Shown: piece by piece, positions 45,038-54,376 of the stretch | How positions within the stretch are numbered: the stretch's first letter is position 1 | Layout of the letters: each line of letters begins with the position of its first letter | From: Candidatus Bathyarchaeota archaeon | Lineage (GTDB): Archaea > Thermoproteota > Bathyarchaeia > Bathyarchaeales > Bathycorpusculaceae | DNA: 64,000 nt | NCBI GenBank assembly: GCA_018396705.1 | Contig: JAGTQZ010000006.1 | Span: 62,001-126,000 of the forward strand | Direction: 5' to 3' | Translations under genes and position numbers: made by a program | Notes under the pieces: generated by a model | Told to the model about the DNA's origin: nothing | The model's input: the letters and a program-made list of their open reading frames with translations, nothing else | Databases searched by the model: none

Positions 45038-45595
45038 CTAGATTTTTGTGCACCATCTATCCAGTACTACTTGGAGGATTTTTTGCACTGCTTGTTCTGG
45101 CGTGTGTTGAGCAGTGTTTACTGTTATTTCGGGGCTTACGGGTGGCTCGTATGGTTGTCCTATACCTGGGACTGTTGGCGCTTTACCTTCCAGAGCCCTT
45201 AAATAAATTTGCCTCGGCGCGTAACGGGTTTCAACCCTTTTTGATTCACGTTCAATGCAAATTTCAAGTGGACATTCCAGGTAAACTTCCATAAATTTAC
45301 GGATTTGCTTTCTAGCATTATCCCTATAACGCCGTAAATTGCCAGTAGCGTCTATCACTACGTTTACGCCATTTTGAGTTAGGAGCCAAGCAATATAAAC
45401 AAGTGTCGAATAAACAATGTCCCGCTCTTCCAATGAATAAGTAGGTTTAGGTGTTAAATATTTACGTAAGACATCTGAAGATAGAAGTTGCGCGCGTATA
45501 CCTTTTTGAAGCAGGAACTTGACCAGTAGGTTCGCCACTGTTGATTTGCCGCTTCCCGGAAGTCCGGTAATCCAGATACACCAACCGCTACGCAA
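45038..45595 (-). CDS. cysC: Adenylylsulfate (APS) kinase
   Basis: P-loop kinase making PAPS from APS. It has Walker A GLPGSGKST near residue 11-19, L-L-S-S-D-V-L-R near 38-45 and a V-V-I-D-A-T segment near 79-84. C-terminal conserved G-I-G-Q-P-Y-E-P-P is near 145. The protein has 185 residues and no sulfurylase partner in the window. It could serve sulfate activation or act on a related nucleotide. Confidence 0.88.
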   Translation of the reverse strand: MRSGWCIWITGLPGSGKSTVANLLVKFLLQKGIRAQLLSSDVLRKYLTPKPTYSLEERDIVYSTLVYIAWLLTQNGVNVVIDATGNLRRYRDNARKQIRKFMEVYLECPLEICIERESKRVETRYAPRQIYLRALEGKAPTVPGIGQPYEPPVSPEITVNTAQHTPEQAVQKILQVVLDRWCTKI

Positions 45596-45657
45596 CTCTA
45601 GCCGCTTCCAGCATTTTTCAACCGCTGTTTAGAACATAAAGCATAACTTTTAATAAT

Positions 45658-45669
45658 CGTTGCGCAACG
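45658..45669. promoter_or_regulatory. 12-bp perfect palindrome upstream of the phosphoesterase gene
   Basis: CGTTGCGCAACG lies directly after a TATA-like TTTTAATAA and 33 bases before ATG 45703, close to the expected transcription start. It is a possible operator. The divergent cysC promoter is nearby, so either gene could be the target. Confidence 0.35.
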
Positions 45670-45702
45670 CTTATTGTCCAGATTTCAGATCGGTGATTTG
45701 AC

Positions 45703-46479
45703 ATGCTTATTGTTCAAATTTCAGACCTTCATTGCGGGCCCATGTTTAATTATGGAAGTTTTCGCACAGCCTTAGATGAAATAAACGCTTTGTCGCCAGA
45801 CGCCGTGGTGGTGACTGGCGACATAACAGAGAATGGAATACTTTCAGAGTTTAAAATGGCTGCGGACGAGTTTAAAAGATTGAAGGCTAAAAACGTCATC
45901 TATATTAGTGGAAATCATGATTACCGGTCCACTGGATATTTGCTTTTCAAACAGTTTTTCCCATTCAACCAAGTCACTGAGATCGATGACGCTATAATAA
46001 TTGTTTTGAGCAGCGCCCGCCCGGATAGAGACGATGGGGAAGTCGGGCACAGACAAAACCTTTGGCTGGAAAATATCTTAGAAAAATACAAAGATCGCGT
46101 GAAAATTGTGGCAATACACCATCACATAATCCCAGTTCCGGACACCGGTGCGGATCAAATTACCATTGTAGATGCAGGTGACGTCCTCAGAAGTCTTGTA
46201 AAAGCCAAAGCAGATTTGGTTTTATGCGGACACCGCCACAGACCGTGGAGATGGCGAGTAGAAGACATACAAGTAATACACGCAGGAAGCGTTTCATGTG
46301 AAAAACTGCGAGGTTTCTTTCTCAACTCATACAACGTGATAGAAGTGAAAAACAAGAAAGTTGAGGCTAAGTTGAAAATTGTAGGCGGAGACTACATAAG
46401 CTTTGAAGAAGTGGTCAAAAGACGTGAAATCCTCCAGTCTTCAGATGTTTCCAACTACAGCGACTCACTGGCAAGATAA
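45703..46479 (+). CDS. Calcineurin-like metallophosphoesterase
   Basis: The protein has 258 residues with all metal-binding motifs: S-D-L-H near 7-10, V-T-G-D-I near 38-42, S-G-N-H-D near 68-72, H-H-H near 130 and C-G-H-R-H near 168-172. It resembles the Icc/cAMP phosphodiesterase and YfcE group of small cytosolic phosphodiesterases. Substrate is unknown. It converges with the DUF123 gene with a 15-base overlap. Confidence 0.9.
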   Translation: MLIVQISDLHCGPMFNYGSFRTALDEINALSPDAVVVTGDITENGILSEFKMAADEFKRLKAKNVIYISGNHDYRSTGYLLFKQFFPFNQVTEIDDAIIIVLSSARPDRDDGEVGHRQNLWLENILEKYKDRVKIVAIHHHIIPVPDTGADQITIVDAGDVLRSLVKAKADLVLCGHRHRPWRWRVEDIQVIHAGSVSCEKLRGFFLNSYNVIEVKNKKVEAKLKIVGGDYISFEEVVKRREILQSSDVSNYSDSLAR

Positions 46480-46899
46480 ATATACGGGCGCAAAACCAAG
46501 CTTTAGACAAGTTGTTTCCAGTAAGTCGATGCTGCTGAAATGAAAGAGATGACTTTTACAGTTACAGTCTGAACATCCAAAACCCATAACAGGAAGGCCA
46601 AACTGGGCCAAAACATGCGCAGTTGCACATTCTTCTGGTTTTTCTGCCTCCTTAAAGAAGACTTTAACAACATTCACGGAGTTGACAGCCAAAAAGTAGT
46701 CGATGTGCCAAAACTTTCTTTTCAGCGCTTTTCTCAAATGCCTCCTTAAACGTTTTTCCAATCCATTTTGGGCAGAGCCTACATAGGCGTATAAACCTTT
46801 TGCAAAAGTTACAGTTCCCAGCGAACCTACTTTAACGGTTTCGTCTCGGCTTACTAATACGGCTAGGATGTAAATCCCTTTTAAAGTCGCCATTGACAT
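46465..46899 (-). CDS. GIY-YIG-related DUF123 protein
   Basis: The protein has 144 residues. It has G-I-Y-I-L near 8-12 and Y-A-Y-V-G-S-A near 36-42, the GIY-YIG-like pair, then R-L-R-R-H and F-W-H-I-D-Y near 63-68. G-x-G-C-S-D-C-x-C near 105-113 is typical of DUF123. It is related to endonuclease folds, but activity is unproven in this family. The start overlaps a possible small upstream gene. Confidence 0.85.
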   Translation of the reverse strand: MSMATLKGIYILAVLVSRDETVKVGSLGTVTFAKGLYAYVGSAQNGLEKRLRRHLRKALKRKFWHIDYFLAVNSVNVVKVFFKEAEKPEECATAHVLAQFGLPVMGFGCSDCNCKSHLFHFSSIDLLETTCLKLGFAPVYLSCQ

Positions 46900-46987
46900 A
46901 CCATTTCAAAATTTCCTTGACAGCTTTTTCAGAATAACCCAAGGAGATAAGAATTTTCTGCAGATTTCCATTAGGTTTTCTGCCCAT
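46832..46987 (-). CDS. Possible 51-residue small helical protein
   Basis: ATG 46987 opens 51 codons with N-L-Q-K-I-L-I-S-L-G-Y-S and E-K-A-V-K-E-I-L-K-W-Y, a convincing amphipathic helical hairpin. The last third is basic and overlaps the DUF123 gene by 68 bases in another frame. An AAGGTG site is placed six bases upstream. It is plausible but not certain. Confidence 0.4.
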   Translation of the reverse strand: MGRKPNGNLQKILISLGYSEKAVKEILKWYVNGDFKRDLHPSRISKPRRNR

Positions 46988-47016
46988 TCAAACACCTTGC
47001 ATTAAGATGTTTTAGC

Positions 47017-48141
47017 CTATCCGGATTGTATATAGGTGTTTACAGCGTCCAAGTCGAATTTTTCGTGGCGTAACACATTATGCACAAAATTCAACAATTT
47101 CACTCGAACATCAAAGCTCAGGTTTGGATACCAGACTGGTGATGCCACCACTAGACCACGCCAAGCATAGAATGGTTGCACAACTTCCAAGATTTCCCAA
47201 TCGTTAGTTTTTATCAGGTAGTTTTCCCAGAAAAGCCTAAACAATCTTTCAAAAACCCCGGCTAGCTCGCCATACTTCTGTAACGAATAGAAAATGTAAT
47301 TTATTGTCATGGCTGTCACGTCATCGGCAGGTTCACCCCATTCGCCTCTACTTCTATCCAAGACCGTGAAGTCTATGTCTTCTCGGAACATGACGTTCCA
47401 CGGGTGAAAGTCACCGTGAACTTGGCTAAGCCTATGGGTTTTGCGTTTAAGCCGCCACCGCCAAGCAACACATTCCTTCTCAATATCGATTAGGTCGCAT
47501 TCGCGAATGAAATCTAAATTTGGCGGATAGCTGTCCAATAAGCCCATTATGCATTCGCCGTGCCCTACTAGTTCTCTAGCTCTTCGCATGTAAAGCCACT
47601 GTGCTTCCTTTTTCACGCTGTGGATTTTAACGAGATAATCCGAGAGCGCCAGGCAACGTTTCTCGTCTAAACTAGTCATCTCGCCAGTCGCCTTAATTCG
47701 GTCTAAGTCAACGTGATAAAGCGTTCCTTCCACATACTCGGTTAAAATGAAAAATTCTCCACAATCCCCAAGAGATTTAAGGTTTTTGCCATCGCTTGTG
47801 AAGGCTCCTATATCAATGGAGCGCACATGCTTGGGAAGCTTGTTGAAAGCGGAATGTTGCCAAAGTAAAACTTGTGCGCGGTCGGAAACAAAATCATGAC
47901 CGAAACCTCCAGGTCGCATGGACTCTAAAACAACCTTTTTAACTTCGCCCATAAACCTAAACTCAATAACATAGGGAACACCATAACCGAAGCCCTTTAA
48001 GTCCTTAGTGCCCTCAGCCTTCTCACATCCGAGCCTCCACACACCGCAAATCTCTACTTCGCCACCATATAGGCTGGAAAGGTATCGCCTTAAAGCTTCC
48101 TCGGAAAAACTCAAACCCTCAAGTCCTTTTGAATTGTCCAT
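47017..48141 (-). CDS. Aminoglycoside-phosphotransferase-like kinase-fold protein
   Basis: About 374 residues from ATG 48141; an earlier in-frame start at 48183 adds 14 residues and is less likely. The catalytic loop is V-H-G-D-F-H-P-W-N-V-M near 246-256 and the metal-binding segment is V-L-D-R-S-R-G-E-W-G-E-P-A-D-D near 263-277, where the usual D-F-G/D-W-E motif is varied. The APH fold covers small-molecule kinases such as homoserine, choline and fructosamine kinases, so the substrate is open. Confidence 0.8.
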   Translation of the reverse strand: MDNSKGLEGLSFSEEALRRYLSSLYGGEVEICGVWRLGCEKAEGTKDLKGFGYGVPYVIEFRFMGEVKKVVLESMRPGGFGHDFVSDRAQVLLWQHSAFNKLPKHVRSIDIGAFTSDGKNLKSLGDCGEFFILTEYVEGTLYHVDLDRIKATGEMTSLDEKRCLALSDYLVKIHSVKKEAQWLYMRRARELVGHGECIMGLLDSYPPNLDFIRECDLIDIEKECVAWRWRLKRKTHRLSQVHGDFHPWNVMFREDIDFTVLDRSRGEWGEPADDVTAMTINYIFYSLQKYGELAGVFERLFRLFWENYLIKTNDWEILEVVQPFYAWRGLVVASPVWYPNLSFDVRVKLLNFVHNVLRHEKFDLDAVNTYIQSG

Positions 48142-48231
48142 CACTTTCAAACACACACCCAACACGCGTAAGAAAGCTAACAACCAAAATATAAATTAAA
48201 GCGTTAACAGCCATAAAACCGGGAACAACAC

Positions 48232-48627
48232 ATGTTGGAGGACTGGACAACCATATTCCCCTTCTTGAAGACTTATGGCAAGCTTAAAGAAGTCTTGACG
48301 GATCAAGGGCTAGCTGCGCTAGGCGACGCCTTCATAAACTTAACTTATTCATTGGCACTCTCAGCCAAAAAGGGCCAGCCTTCCGGAGTAAAAGTTAAAG
48401 GCTCAATACTTGCAAAGGCCATTCGAAAGGCTGGTTTGAGAGAACACATGCCATCTAGAATTTCAAGCCACATGATGGCTGACGCAGCAGAGGCTCTAAT
48501 AGTCTACGCTTGGCTTCAAAAATACATAACGTTGGAAGAATGCATCTTAACTCTCTGCAAGGCTGAAAATTCTGTGGAAGGTTTTGCCGAATTACTTTCA
48601 ATGATAAAAAGTAGACTCACGTTTTAA
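48232..48627 (+). CDS. RNase III-like domain protein
   Basis: The protein has 131 residues and no dsRNA-binding domain, similar in size to bacterial Mini-III. L-G-D-A-F-I-N-L-T-Y-S near 31-41 and A-D-A-A-E-A-L-I near 83-90 correspond to the two acidic motifs of RNase III. Archaeal members of this short family are poorly characterised. It converges on rpo11 with an 11-base overlap. Confidence 0.8.
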   Translation: MLEDWTTIFPFLKTYGKLKEVLTDQGLAALGDAFINLTYSLALSAKKGQPSGVKVKGSILAKAIRKAGLREHMPSRISSHMMADAAEALIVYAWLQKYITLEECILTLCKAENSVEGFAELLSMIKSRLTF

Positions 48628-48898
48628 GGGCTTTCTCTAACTCTTTGCCAAACTTCTCATTTATCTCGAGAAGATTATCCACAGCTTTTAGTAAGGCTTC
48701 TTCAGGGGTTTTTCCACCTTTAGTCCGCACGTATATGATGGGGCTTGAAGCCAGCGGGTGGGGTATGTCATAGCCAGCCAAGTCAACATCTTCGTCTTCT
48801 AAAAGCTTTTTTTGTAAGAGGTTGCAGAGCGTGTGCCCCGCGCCTTCGACTTCAAGTTTAAGTTCGGTTTCAGTTTTTTTCAATACTTTAATATTCAA
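48617..48898 (-). CDS. rpo11: RNA polymerase subunit Rpo11 (RpoL)
   Basis: The protein has 93 residues with the alpha-motif E-G-A-G-H-T-L-C-N-L-L near 18-28 and G-Y-D-I-P-H-P-L near 42-49. It heterodimerises with Rpo3 to nucleate polymerase assembly. It follows csl4 on the same strand by 20 bases. Confidence 0.95.
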   Translation of the reverse strand: MNIKVLKKTETELKLEVEGAGHTLCNLLQKKLLEDEDVDLAGYDIPHPLASSPIIYVRTKGGKTPEEALLKAVDNLLEINEKFGKELEKALKT

Positions 48899-48918
48899 TT
48901 TTTACATCGCCCACCTTT

Positions 48919-49500
48919 TCAAATTATTCCCTTGCCATAATCTATTGCAGTTTTACGCTTTTCAACATTTCCACATCGTGGACACTGCAAGCCACCACGC
49001 CCTTTTTGCTGTAGTACGTCTCCGCATTTTGAACAGAAAGCGTAAACCACACCTAAACTCTTATCTTTAGTGGTAAGATGGTACATTCTATTTTTTTCGC
49101 TTATAACCTTAGCCCTAACCATGTCCCCGGGCTTACAGACGTCAAACATGGAATCCACAAACCGTAGATGCACATCCGCAACATGAAGTAATCCTGTGAA
49201 GAATCCGGAGAGAAAATGCTTGCCAATCTTGAAAATTCGAACAGCGGCCATCTGCATTTGAACGTTTGATACTTGCCCAATCACGATACTTCCAACTTTT
49301 GGCACTGCACTATGAACGAGGGGGAAAACAGAAACTCGCTTGTTAAGATAGTCTATGAGTGCTCTCCCAACAACCTTCGAATAAATGACACCGTCTTTGA
49401 CATAGGTGCCAGCGTCTGGAATAAACTCTTCAATTACGCCTAATGGCTCACCTGGCAACACTATTTGGCCGCTGTCGCGCTTCTGGAATTGTGAAGTCAT
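48919..49500 (-). CDS. csl4: Exosome subunit Csl4
   Basis: RNA-binding cap protein of the archaeal exosome. It has 193 residues: an N-terminal strand-rich domain starting V-L-P-G-E-P-L-G-V-I-E-E, a central S1 domain from about 68, and a C-terminal zinc ribbon with C-S-K-C near 160-163 and C-P-R-C near 175-178. Confidence 0.94.
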   Translation of the reverse strand: MTSQFQKRDSGQIVLPGEPLGVIEEFIPDAGTYVKDGVIYSKVVGRALIDYLNKRVSVFPLVHSAVPKVGSIVIGQVSNVQMQMAAVRIFKIGKHFLSGFFTGLLHVADVHLRFVDSMFDVCKPGDMVRAKVISEKNRMYHLTTKDKSLGVVYAFCSKCGDVLQQKGRGGLQCPRCGNVEKRKTAIDYGKGII

Positions 49501-49580
49501 TCTATGTCATCCCGCTGCAAGGGGTATGCATTAGCCAAACAAGTCAATAAACCTTTCCAAGTGTTGTTGTATAAAAGGTT

Positions 49581-50576
49581 TCAAAGGAAGCCTTTGTGGC
49601 ATAAGTCCTTCCATGAAAGTTCTCCTACGGCCACGAGAGCCTCATTCACTGTGAGCATTGGCTTTTTGAATTTGGAAGGTGCATCAAGCGAAATTCGGGG
49701 GCAAGCAGTGTTCACGTAGGCATCCACGGTGGGAAAATTCATGACCGTTTCCGGCGTTACGTCTTTAACTGCAAATAGATAAGCGTCTTTTCCGCTTTTT
49801 TCAAGCTTTTCCTTGATAGCCAAGGCCTCTTCAAGCCTTTTTTGTCCAGGTTTAAGTCCAACCAGCACAGCGAAAGTTTTTGCCTTTTGAGCTTCTTGAA
49901 TACAAGCCCATCTCTGCTTCTGAAGCTGTTCAGCCTCTCCACTAATGGAGTACGCTCTTTTTTCAAAGGGGTCAGCGATCACTGTTGGCTTGGATGTGGA
50001 AAGCGTCAAGCCCAAAGCATGGAAGCGGCCACCACCTATAAACAGAAAGCCCTCCACGTCCTCCATGATGGACTTAGCGTTACTATAGTCGCATCCGATA
50101 ACTTGTCCTGGATAGTTTAAGCGTCCAGCATCACCGACCATGACGATTTTTCCGACACGCACAAGGATCTCTTTAACCTCTTCTAGTGTTTGCACATGCT
50201 GAACCGTTGTGGCTAACCCGACTTTGCGCCAAGTTTCAATGAAGGGCAACGCTTTCTCAACAGCTTCAGTTACACTTAGAGTTGCTCGTGCCTCAAAATA
50301 AACAGTAGGAACCTTCTCATATCTCAAAAGCTTCGCATGCCCATAATGAACTATTAAGTCTACGCCCAAACTTTCAGCTTCCGCAGTTGCCAAATCACAT
50401 GCCCCATAACAAGGATCTGCAGAAACAATGGGTAAAGCTCCAGCTTTTTCCACGATTTTTGCCAGTCTCGGGCCTTCACTTTTTAAGCCATCTGGAAGCT
50501 GTATTAATACACGTTTTGCCTCGTATCTTGCAATTTCTTGTTTCAGCCTTTCCTCTTCAAAATCAAAAAATTTCAA
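49581..50576 (-). CDS. dph2: Diphthamide synthase Dph2
   Basis: Radical-SAM-like enzyme transferring the 3-amino-3-carboxypropyl group to the His of elongation factor 2. It has 331 residues from TTG 50576, chosen because a GGAGG site precedes it and an upstream start would overlap ppsA. V-L-I-Q-L-P-D-G-L-K-S is near 18-28. The three cluster cysteines are in D-P-C-Y-G-A-C near 52-58, V-I-G-C-D-Y near 158 and N-T-A-C-P-R near 281-286. Diphthine synthase partners are not in the window. Confidence 0.93.
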   Translation of the reverse strand: MKFFDFEEERLKQEIARYEAKRVLIQLPDGLKSEGPRLAKIVEKAGALPIVSADPCYGACDLATAEAESLGVDLIVHYGHAKLLRYEKVPTVYFEARATLSVTEAVEKALPFIETWRKVGLATTVQHVQTLEEVKEILVRVGKIVMVGDAGRLNYPGQVIGCDYSNAKSIMEDVEGFLFIGGGRFHALGLTLSTSKPTVIADPFEKRAYSISGEAEQLQKQRWACIQEAQKAKTFAVLVGLKPGQKRLEEALAIKEKLEKSGKDAYLFAVKDVTPETVMNFPTVDAYVNTACPRISLDAPSKFKKPMLTVNEALVAVGELSWKDLCHKGFL

Positions 50577-50634
50577 AACAAAAACCTCCAACAAGCCTAA
50601 CAAAAGATAAGTGGAACTTAACATACAACTTGAT

Positions 50635-53106
50635 TTAAGTTTCACTCCATTTCGGCGCCCATTCCCAGTCACTTTTAGGTCGTTTAGATAAATCGCCAGA
50701 AACCTTCTCATGTCTTTCAGAGAGTTTTTCAAGGATTAATTTCTGTTCTATGCTTGCCACGAGCTGTTTCGTCGCTACAATGACTTCGGGATTCACCGAA
50801 ATGCTGTCTATGCCAACTCTAACGAGAAACTCTGTAAAGTCTGGAAGGTTTGAGGGGCCTTCACCACATATGGAGACCGTGCAGCCATTTTCATGCGCCA
50901 CGCGTATAAGGTGAGCAATAATGCGTTTAACAGCAGGGTCCCGTTCATCAAAGTATCCCATCTGTCCAAGACGCTCAGAGTCTCTGTCAACCATTAATAC
51001 GCTTTGGGTCATGTCGTTTGAGCCTATAGAGAAACCATCGCAAAGCTTTGAAAACTCGTCAGCCAACAGGGCAATAGAAGGTGTTTCAGCCATGAACCAA
51101 ACTTTGAAGTCTTTTGACCGTTCTAAACCTTCTTCACGCATAATTTCTAAGACCTTTTTTGCTTCCCACACCGTGCGCACCATTGGAAGCATAACCCAGA
51201 CATTCTTTAATCCCCATTCTTCTCGACATTTCCTTATTGCCTGACATTCTAGACGGAAAGCTTTCTCATACCATGGGCTTATGTAGCGACTGCAACCTCG
51301 CCAACCCAACATGGGATTGGCCTCGATGATTTCATATTTCTCCCCACCCTTCAATTTACGATATTCGTTTGTTTTGAAGTCGCTGAACCGCACAACAACT
51401 GGACGAGGCTGTATGGCTCTTGCAACGGTGGCAATACCCTCAGCAAGTTTATCAACAAACTTTTGGCTCTGCCCAATTTCTATAAGATAAAGCGGATGCT
51501 CCCCGATGTGACTGGAAATTATGAACTCCACACGCATAAGGCCTATGCCTTCAAAAGGCAGATGCTTATATTCCTCAATCTTCTCCGGAACTCCTAAGTT
51601 CATGTAAATTTTTGTAGCTGTCACCGGCATATACTGAAAGAGAACACTCCCAGTTCCTGCAGCAACTCCGCCAGCGGCTGTTGGAGAGGCTGGCTCCGTT
51701 GACGCCGGCAATACACCTTCATAAACGACGCCGGTTCTGGCATCGACGGTGTATTCTTTGCCGTTAACCATGATTTTTGTTGCATTTTCAGTTCCGACTA
51801 CACATGGTATGCCAAGTTCACGACTTACAATAGCAGCATGACAAGTTATACCGCCTTTGTCTGTTACTATTGCACCCGCAAGCCTCATAAACGGCACGTA
51901 ATCAGGATTTGTCATGTCAGTCACTAGGATGTCGCCTTTTCGCATAACTTTCTCAGCGTCTTCCGGATTTAAGACCACTCTCGCCACACCCACACTTACT
52001 GCTCTTTTGCCGGCGGGAATCCCCTTAACAACAACCTTAAACCCTTCAGCGAGTTTAGCCATACCAGTTTCAACCTTCTTCTCCGAAAGCTCGGTTGCTT
52101 TAGTGCTCCAGACGGTTTCGGGTCTGGATTGCAGAATGAATATGTTTTCTGGAAAAGTCAGGTGGTTGTCAACAGCCCATTCTATATCTTGAGGCTTACC
52201 ATAGTACTGTTCAATTTTTATGGCTAATTCTGCAAGCTTTAAAACCTCTTCGTCGGTCAAGCACGGTTGGTTCTGTTTTTCGATTGGAACCTCAATGTGA
52301 ATGGTCTTGCCCGTGGCTGAATCTCGGGTATACATAACCTTTTTGGCGGCAACCCGTTTCTCAATAATCTTCATTGTTTGTTTATCAACAATGAATTCGT
52401 CTGGGATAACAGCTCCTGAAACTACAGATTCACCCAAGCCGAAGTTGCCCTCAATGACTATCTGGTTTGGATCTCCGGTTACGGGATTTATGGAAAACAT
52501 TACACCAGCGGCTTTAGCGTCAACCATTTTTTGGATTCCAACACTTATGAGAACCTTTTCGTGGGCGAAACCCTTTTGCGTCCGGTAAAATATGGCGCGG
52601 GGCGTGAAAAGGCTTGACCAACATTTAACAGTTTTTTTAACAACCTCATCCTCGCCTATAACGTTCAAGTACGTTTCTTGCTGTCCAGCAAAAGATGCAT
52701 CCGGTAGATCCTCAGCAGTGGCGCTTGACCTAACTGCTACTGGAACTTTGTCTACATTAAGTCTTTTGCAAAGTTCACGATACGCCCTTCTTATAGCATT
52801 CTCAATGTCCTTTGGCATTGATGCAGACTCAATTAGGGCGCGAATTTCTTTTGAGGCCTTTTCATACTGTTTAACGTCGTTAGGATCTTTAACAATCTCC
52901 TCAATTATTTTGTAAACTTTTTCGGATATGCTTGTTTCCTCAATAAATTTTCTGTAGGCATTGGCTGTAACTGCAAATCCTGGGGGTATTGGTATTCCAG
53001 CGTTTAGCATTTCGCCGAGATTTGCGTTTTTCCCGCCAACAAGGGGTATATCGGTTTTTCTGAGGGCTTCAAACCATACAACTAAGTCTGATTTCAAATT
53101 TCTCAT
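50635..53106 (-). CDS. ppsA: Phosphoenolpyruvate synthase
   Basis: Makes PEP from pyruvate and ATP for gluconeogenesis. The N-terminal ATP-grasp domain has G-G-K-N-A-N-L-G-E-M near 21-30. The swivelling phospho-His domain has G-G-I-T-C-H-A-A-I-V near 420, and the C-terminal TIM barrel carries the conserved C-G-E-G-P-S near 775. The 823-residue length is normal. It starts inside the L10e stop as ATGA, an unexpected partner. Confidence 0.95.
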   Translation of the reverse strand: MRNLKSDLVVWFEALRKTDIPLVGGKNANLGEMLNAGIPIPPGFAVTANAYRKFIEETSISEKVYKIIEEIVKDPNDVKQYEKASKEIRALIESASMPKDIENAIRRAYRELCKRLNVDKVPVAVRSSATAEDLPDASFAGQQETYLNVIGEDEVVKKTVKCWSSLFTPRAIFYRTQKGFAHEKVLISVGIQKMVDAKAAGVMFSINPVTGDPNQIVIEGNFGLGESVVSGAVIPDEFIVDKQTMKIIEKRVAAKKVMYTRDSATGKTIHIEVPIEKQNQPCLTDEEVLKLAELAIKIEQYYGKPQDIEWAVDNHLTFPENIFILQSRPETVWSTKATELSEKKVETGMAKLAEGFKVVVKGIPAGKRAVSVGVARVVLNPEDAEKVMRKGDILVTDMTNPDYVPFMRLAGAIVTDKGGITCHAAIVSRELGIPCVVGTENATKIMVNGKEYTVDARTGVVYEGVLPASTEPASPTAAGGVAAGTGSVLFQYMPVTATKIYMNLGVPEKIEEYKHLPFEGIGLMRVEFIISSHIGEHPLYLIEIGQSQKFVDKLAEGIATVARAIQPRPVVVRFSDFKTNEYRKLKGGEKYEIIEANPMLGWRGCSRYISPWYEKAFRLECQAIRKCREEWGLKNVWVMLPMVRTVWEAKKVLEIMREEGLERSKDFKVWFMAETPSIALLADEFSKLCDGFSIGSNDMTQSVLMVDRDSERLGQMGYFDERDPAVKRIIAHLIRVAHENGCTVSICGEGPSNLPDFTEFLVRVGIDSISVNPEVIVATKQLVASIEQKLILEKLSERHEKVSGDLSKRPKSDWEWAPKWSET

Positions 53107-53621
53107 GAGGCTTTCGCTTCCTTAACCTCTGCTTTTTCAACAACTACTCTACAGGGTATCGGAAGCTTTGCGGCGCCTCTTTTTAAGGCTTCTTTTGCAA
53201 CTTCAACGCCGTTGGCGTTGACTCTAACGGTAATAATTGTCTGGTTGGGCTCTACTCGTGCAGCTGTTCCGATTGGTTTTCCGAAGGCTCTTCGCATACC
53301 ATCTTGCAGTCGGTCTGCATGAGCCCCAAAGATCATCTTGTTTTCTCTAAGAATGACATGTGGATATGGGTGGACCTGCAAGAAGTAATTGTTGGAAAGC
53401 TTATCCATTAAGAGACGGTTTGTCGCCACCCGGGCAGCCTCTAGGGCATTATGTCTAATTTGGGCTCTTTCCAGGGCTATGAGTCTAGCCTCGTATTCGA
53501 ATTTAGCGTTTGGGTCTCCCATAGTGAACTTTGTTATTTTCGGTTGCGGGAAACCCTTAACAAACTCTTTCCTAGTGTAAGGTTGCCCCCTAACCTCTCT
53601 GTAGTTGCGCGCGCGCATCAA
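53103..53621 (-). CDS. rpl10e: Ribosomal protein L10e
   Basis: The protein has 172 residues of the L10e/L16 group: R-A-R-N-Y-R-E, R-H-N-A-L-E-A-A-R near 57-65, and D-R-L-Q-D-G-M-R-R-A-F-G-K-P near 100-113. A TATA-like TTTTTAAATAAG lies about 40 bases upstream. It is cotranslated with ppsA. Confidence 0.96.
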   Translation of the reverse strand: MMRARNYREVRGQPYTRKEFVKGFPQPKITKFTMGDPNAKFEYEARLIALERAQIRHNALEAARVATNRLLMDKLSNNYFLQVHPYPHVILRENKMIFGAHADRLQDGMRRAFGKPIGTAARVEPNQTIITVRVNANGVEVAKEALKRGAAKLPIPCRVVVEKAEVKEAKAS

Positions 53622-53745
53622 ATATTCCTCTCAAATACCACATAGGAACAGCTTATTTAAAAACACTTTGTGAAGTCAATCACAGTTTATCGATTAAAAT
53701 TTCGAAACTTAAATCCTTCTCTGTAGCGTAGATAGTCTATAAGTT

Positions 53746-54279
53746 CTATAACCGTGGGAGCTTGTTTCTAAACCATATTTTGGCAAGCTCATCATAGTTG
53801 GGGAAAACCCTCTTTAAGATTGGAATATACATTTTCACTTCTTCGTCTGTTAGGTACTGAAACTGGTACTCACCTACGTAGGGAGATGGGTCGCCTTCTC
53901 TTTTTATAAATTCAATGTGCATGAATGGGTCTCCCCGCTTAATGGTTATTGGACAACGATCATTGCTTAGGTTTACGATTTCAAGGGCAAGTCTGCCAAC
54001 AAAACCGCTGTGAACTTTCGCCGCATTTAGAAAGGATAAGCCCATTCGGCCATACTTGCTTTTAGCTGTTAGATGTGCAACATAGTTTGGAGGCGTAAAC
54101 ACTATTTCATAAGATATCAAGTTCTTGTGCTCTAGATAGTGAAGCGTTGTTTCGTCTTTGACTGTTAAAATGTAGCCGTCTCCGTCTAACAGGTTGTAGT
54201 CATAAGGGTATATACACTTATAATTCTCTATAAGTTCCTTCAACTTATCCTTCCCAATTATGCACATTCTACATGCCAC
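53746..54279 (-). CDS. dcd: dCTP deaminase-family protein
   Basis: The protein has 177 residues of the dUTPase/dCTP deaminase fold. A-K-S-K-Y-G-R-M-G-L near 92-101 replaces the common R-S-S-x-x-R-x-G. H-S-G-F-V-G-R-L-A-L-E-I near 111-122 keeps the Glu used by deaminases. P-I-T-I-K-R-G-D near 131-138 also fits. A dUTPase or bifunctional enzyme is possible because the first motif is atypical. Confidence 0.75.
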   Translation of the reverse strand: MACRMCIIGKDKLKELIENYKCIYPYDYNLLDGDGYILTVKDETTLHYLEHKNLISYEIVFTPPNYVAHLTAKSKYGRMGLSFLNAAKVHSGFVGRLALEIVNLSNDRCPITIKRGDPFMHIEFIKREGDPSPYVGEYQFQYLTDEEVKMYIPILKRVFPNYDELAKIWFRNKLPRL

Positions 54280-54376
54280 TCCATAGCCGCTTTTCTAGCA
54301 ATAGTAAACCATACTAGTTATATACTTTTTCAACTAAATTCCGTCAAGTTTAAAAGATAAATGTTTAAGCACTTCG

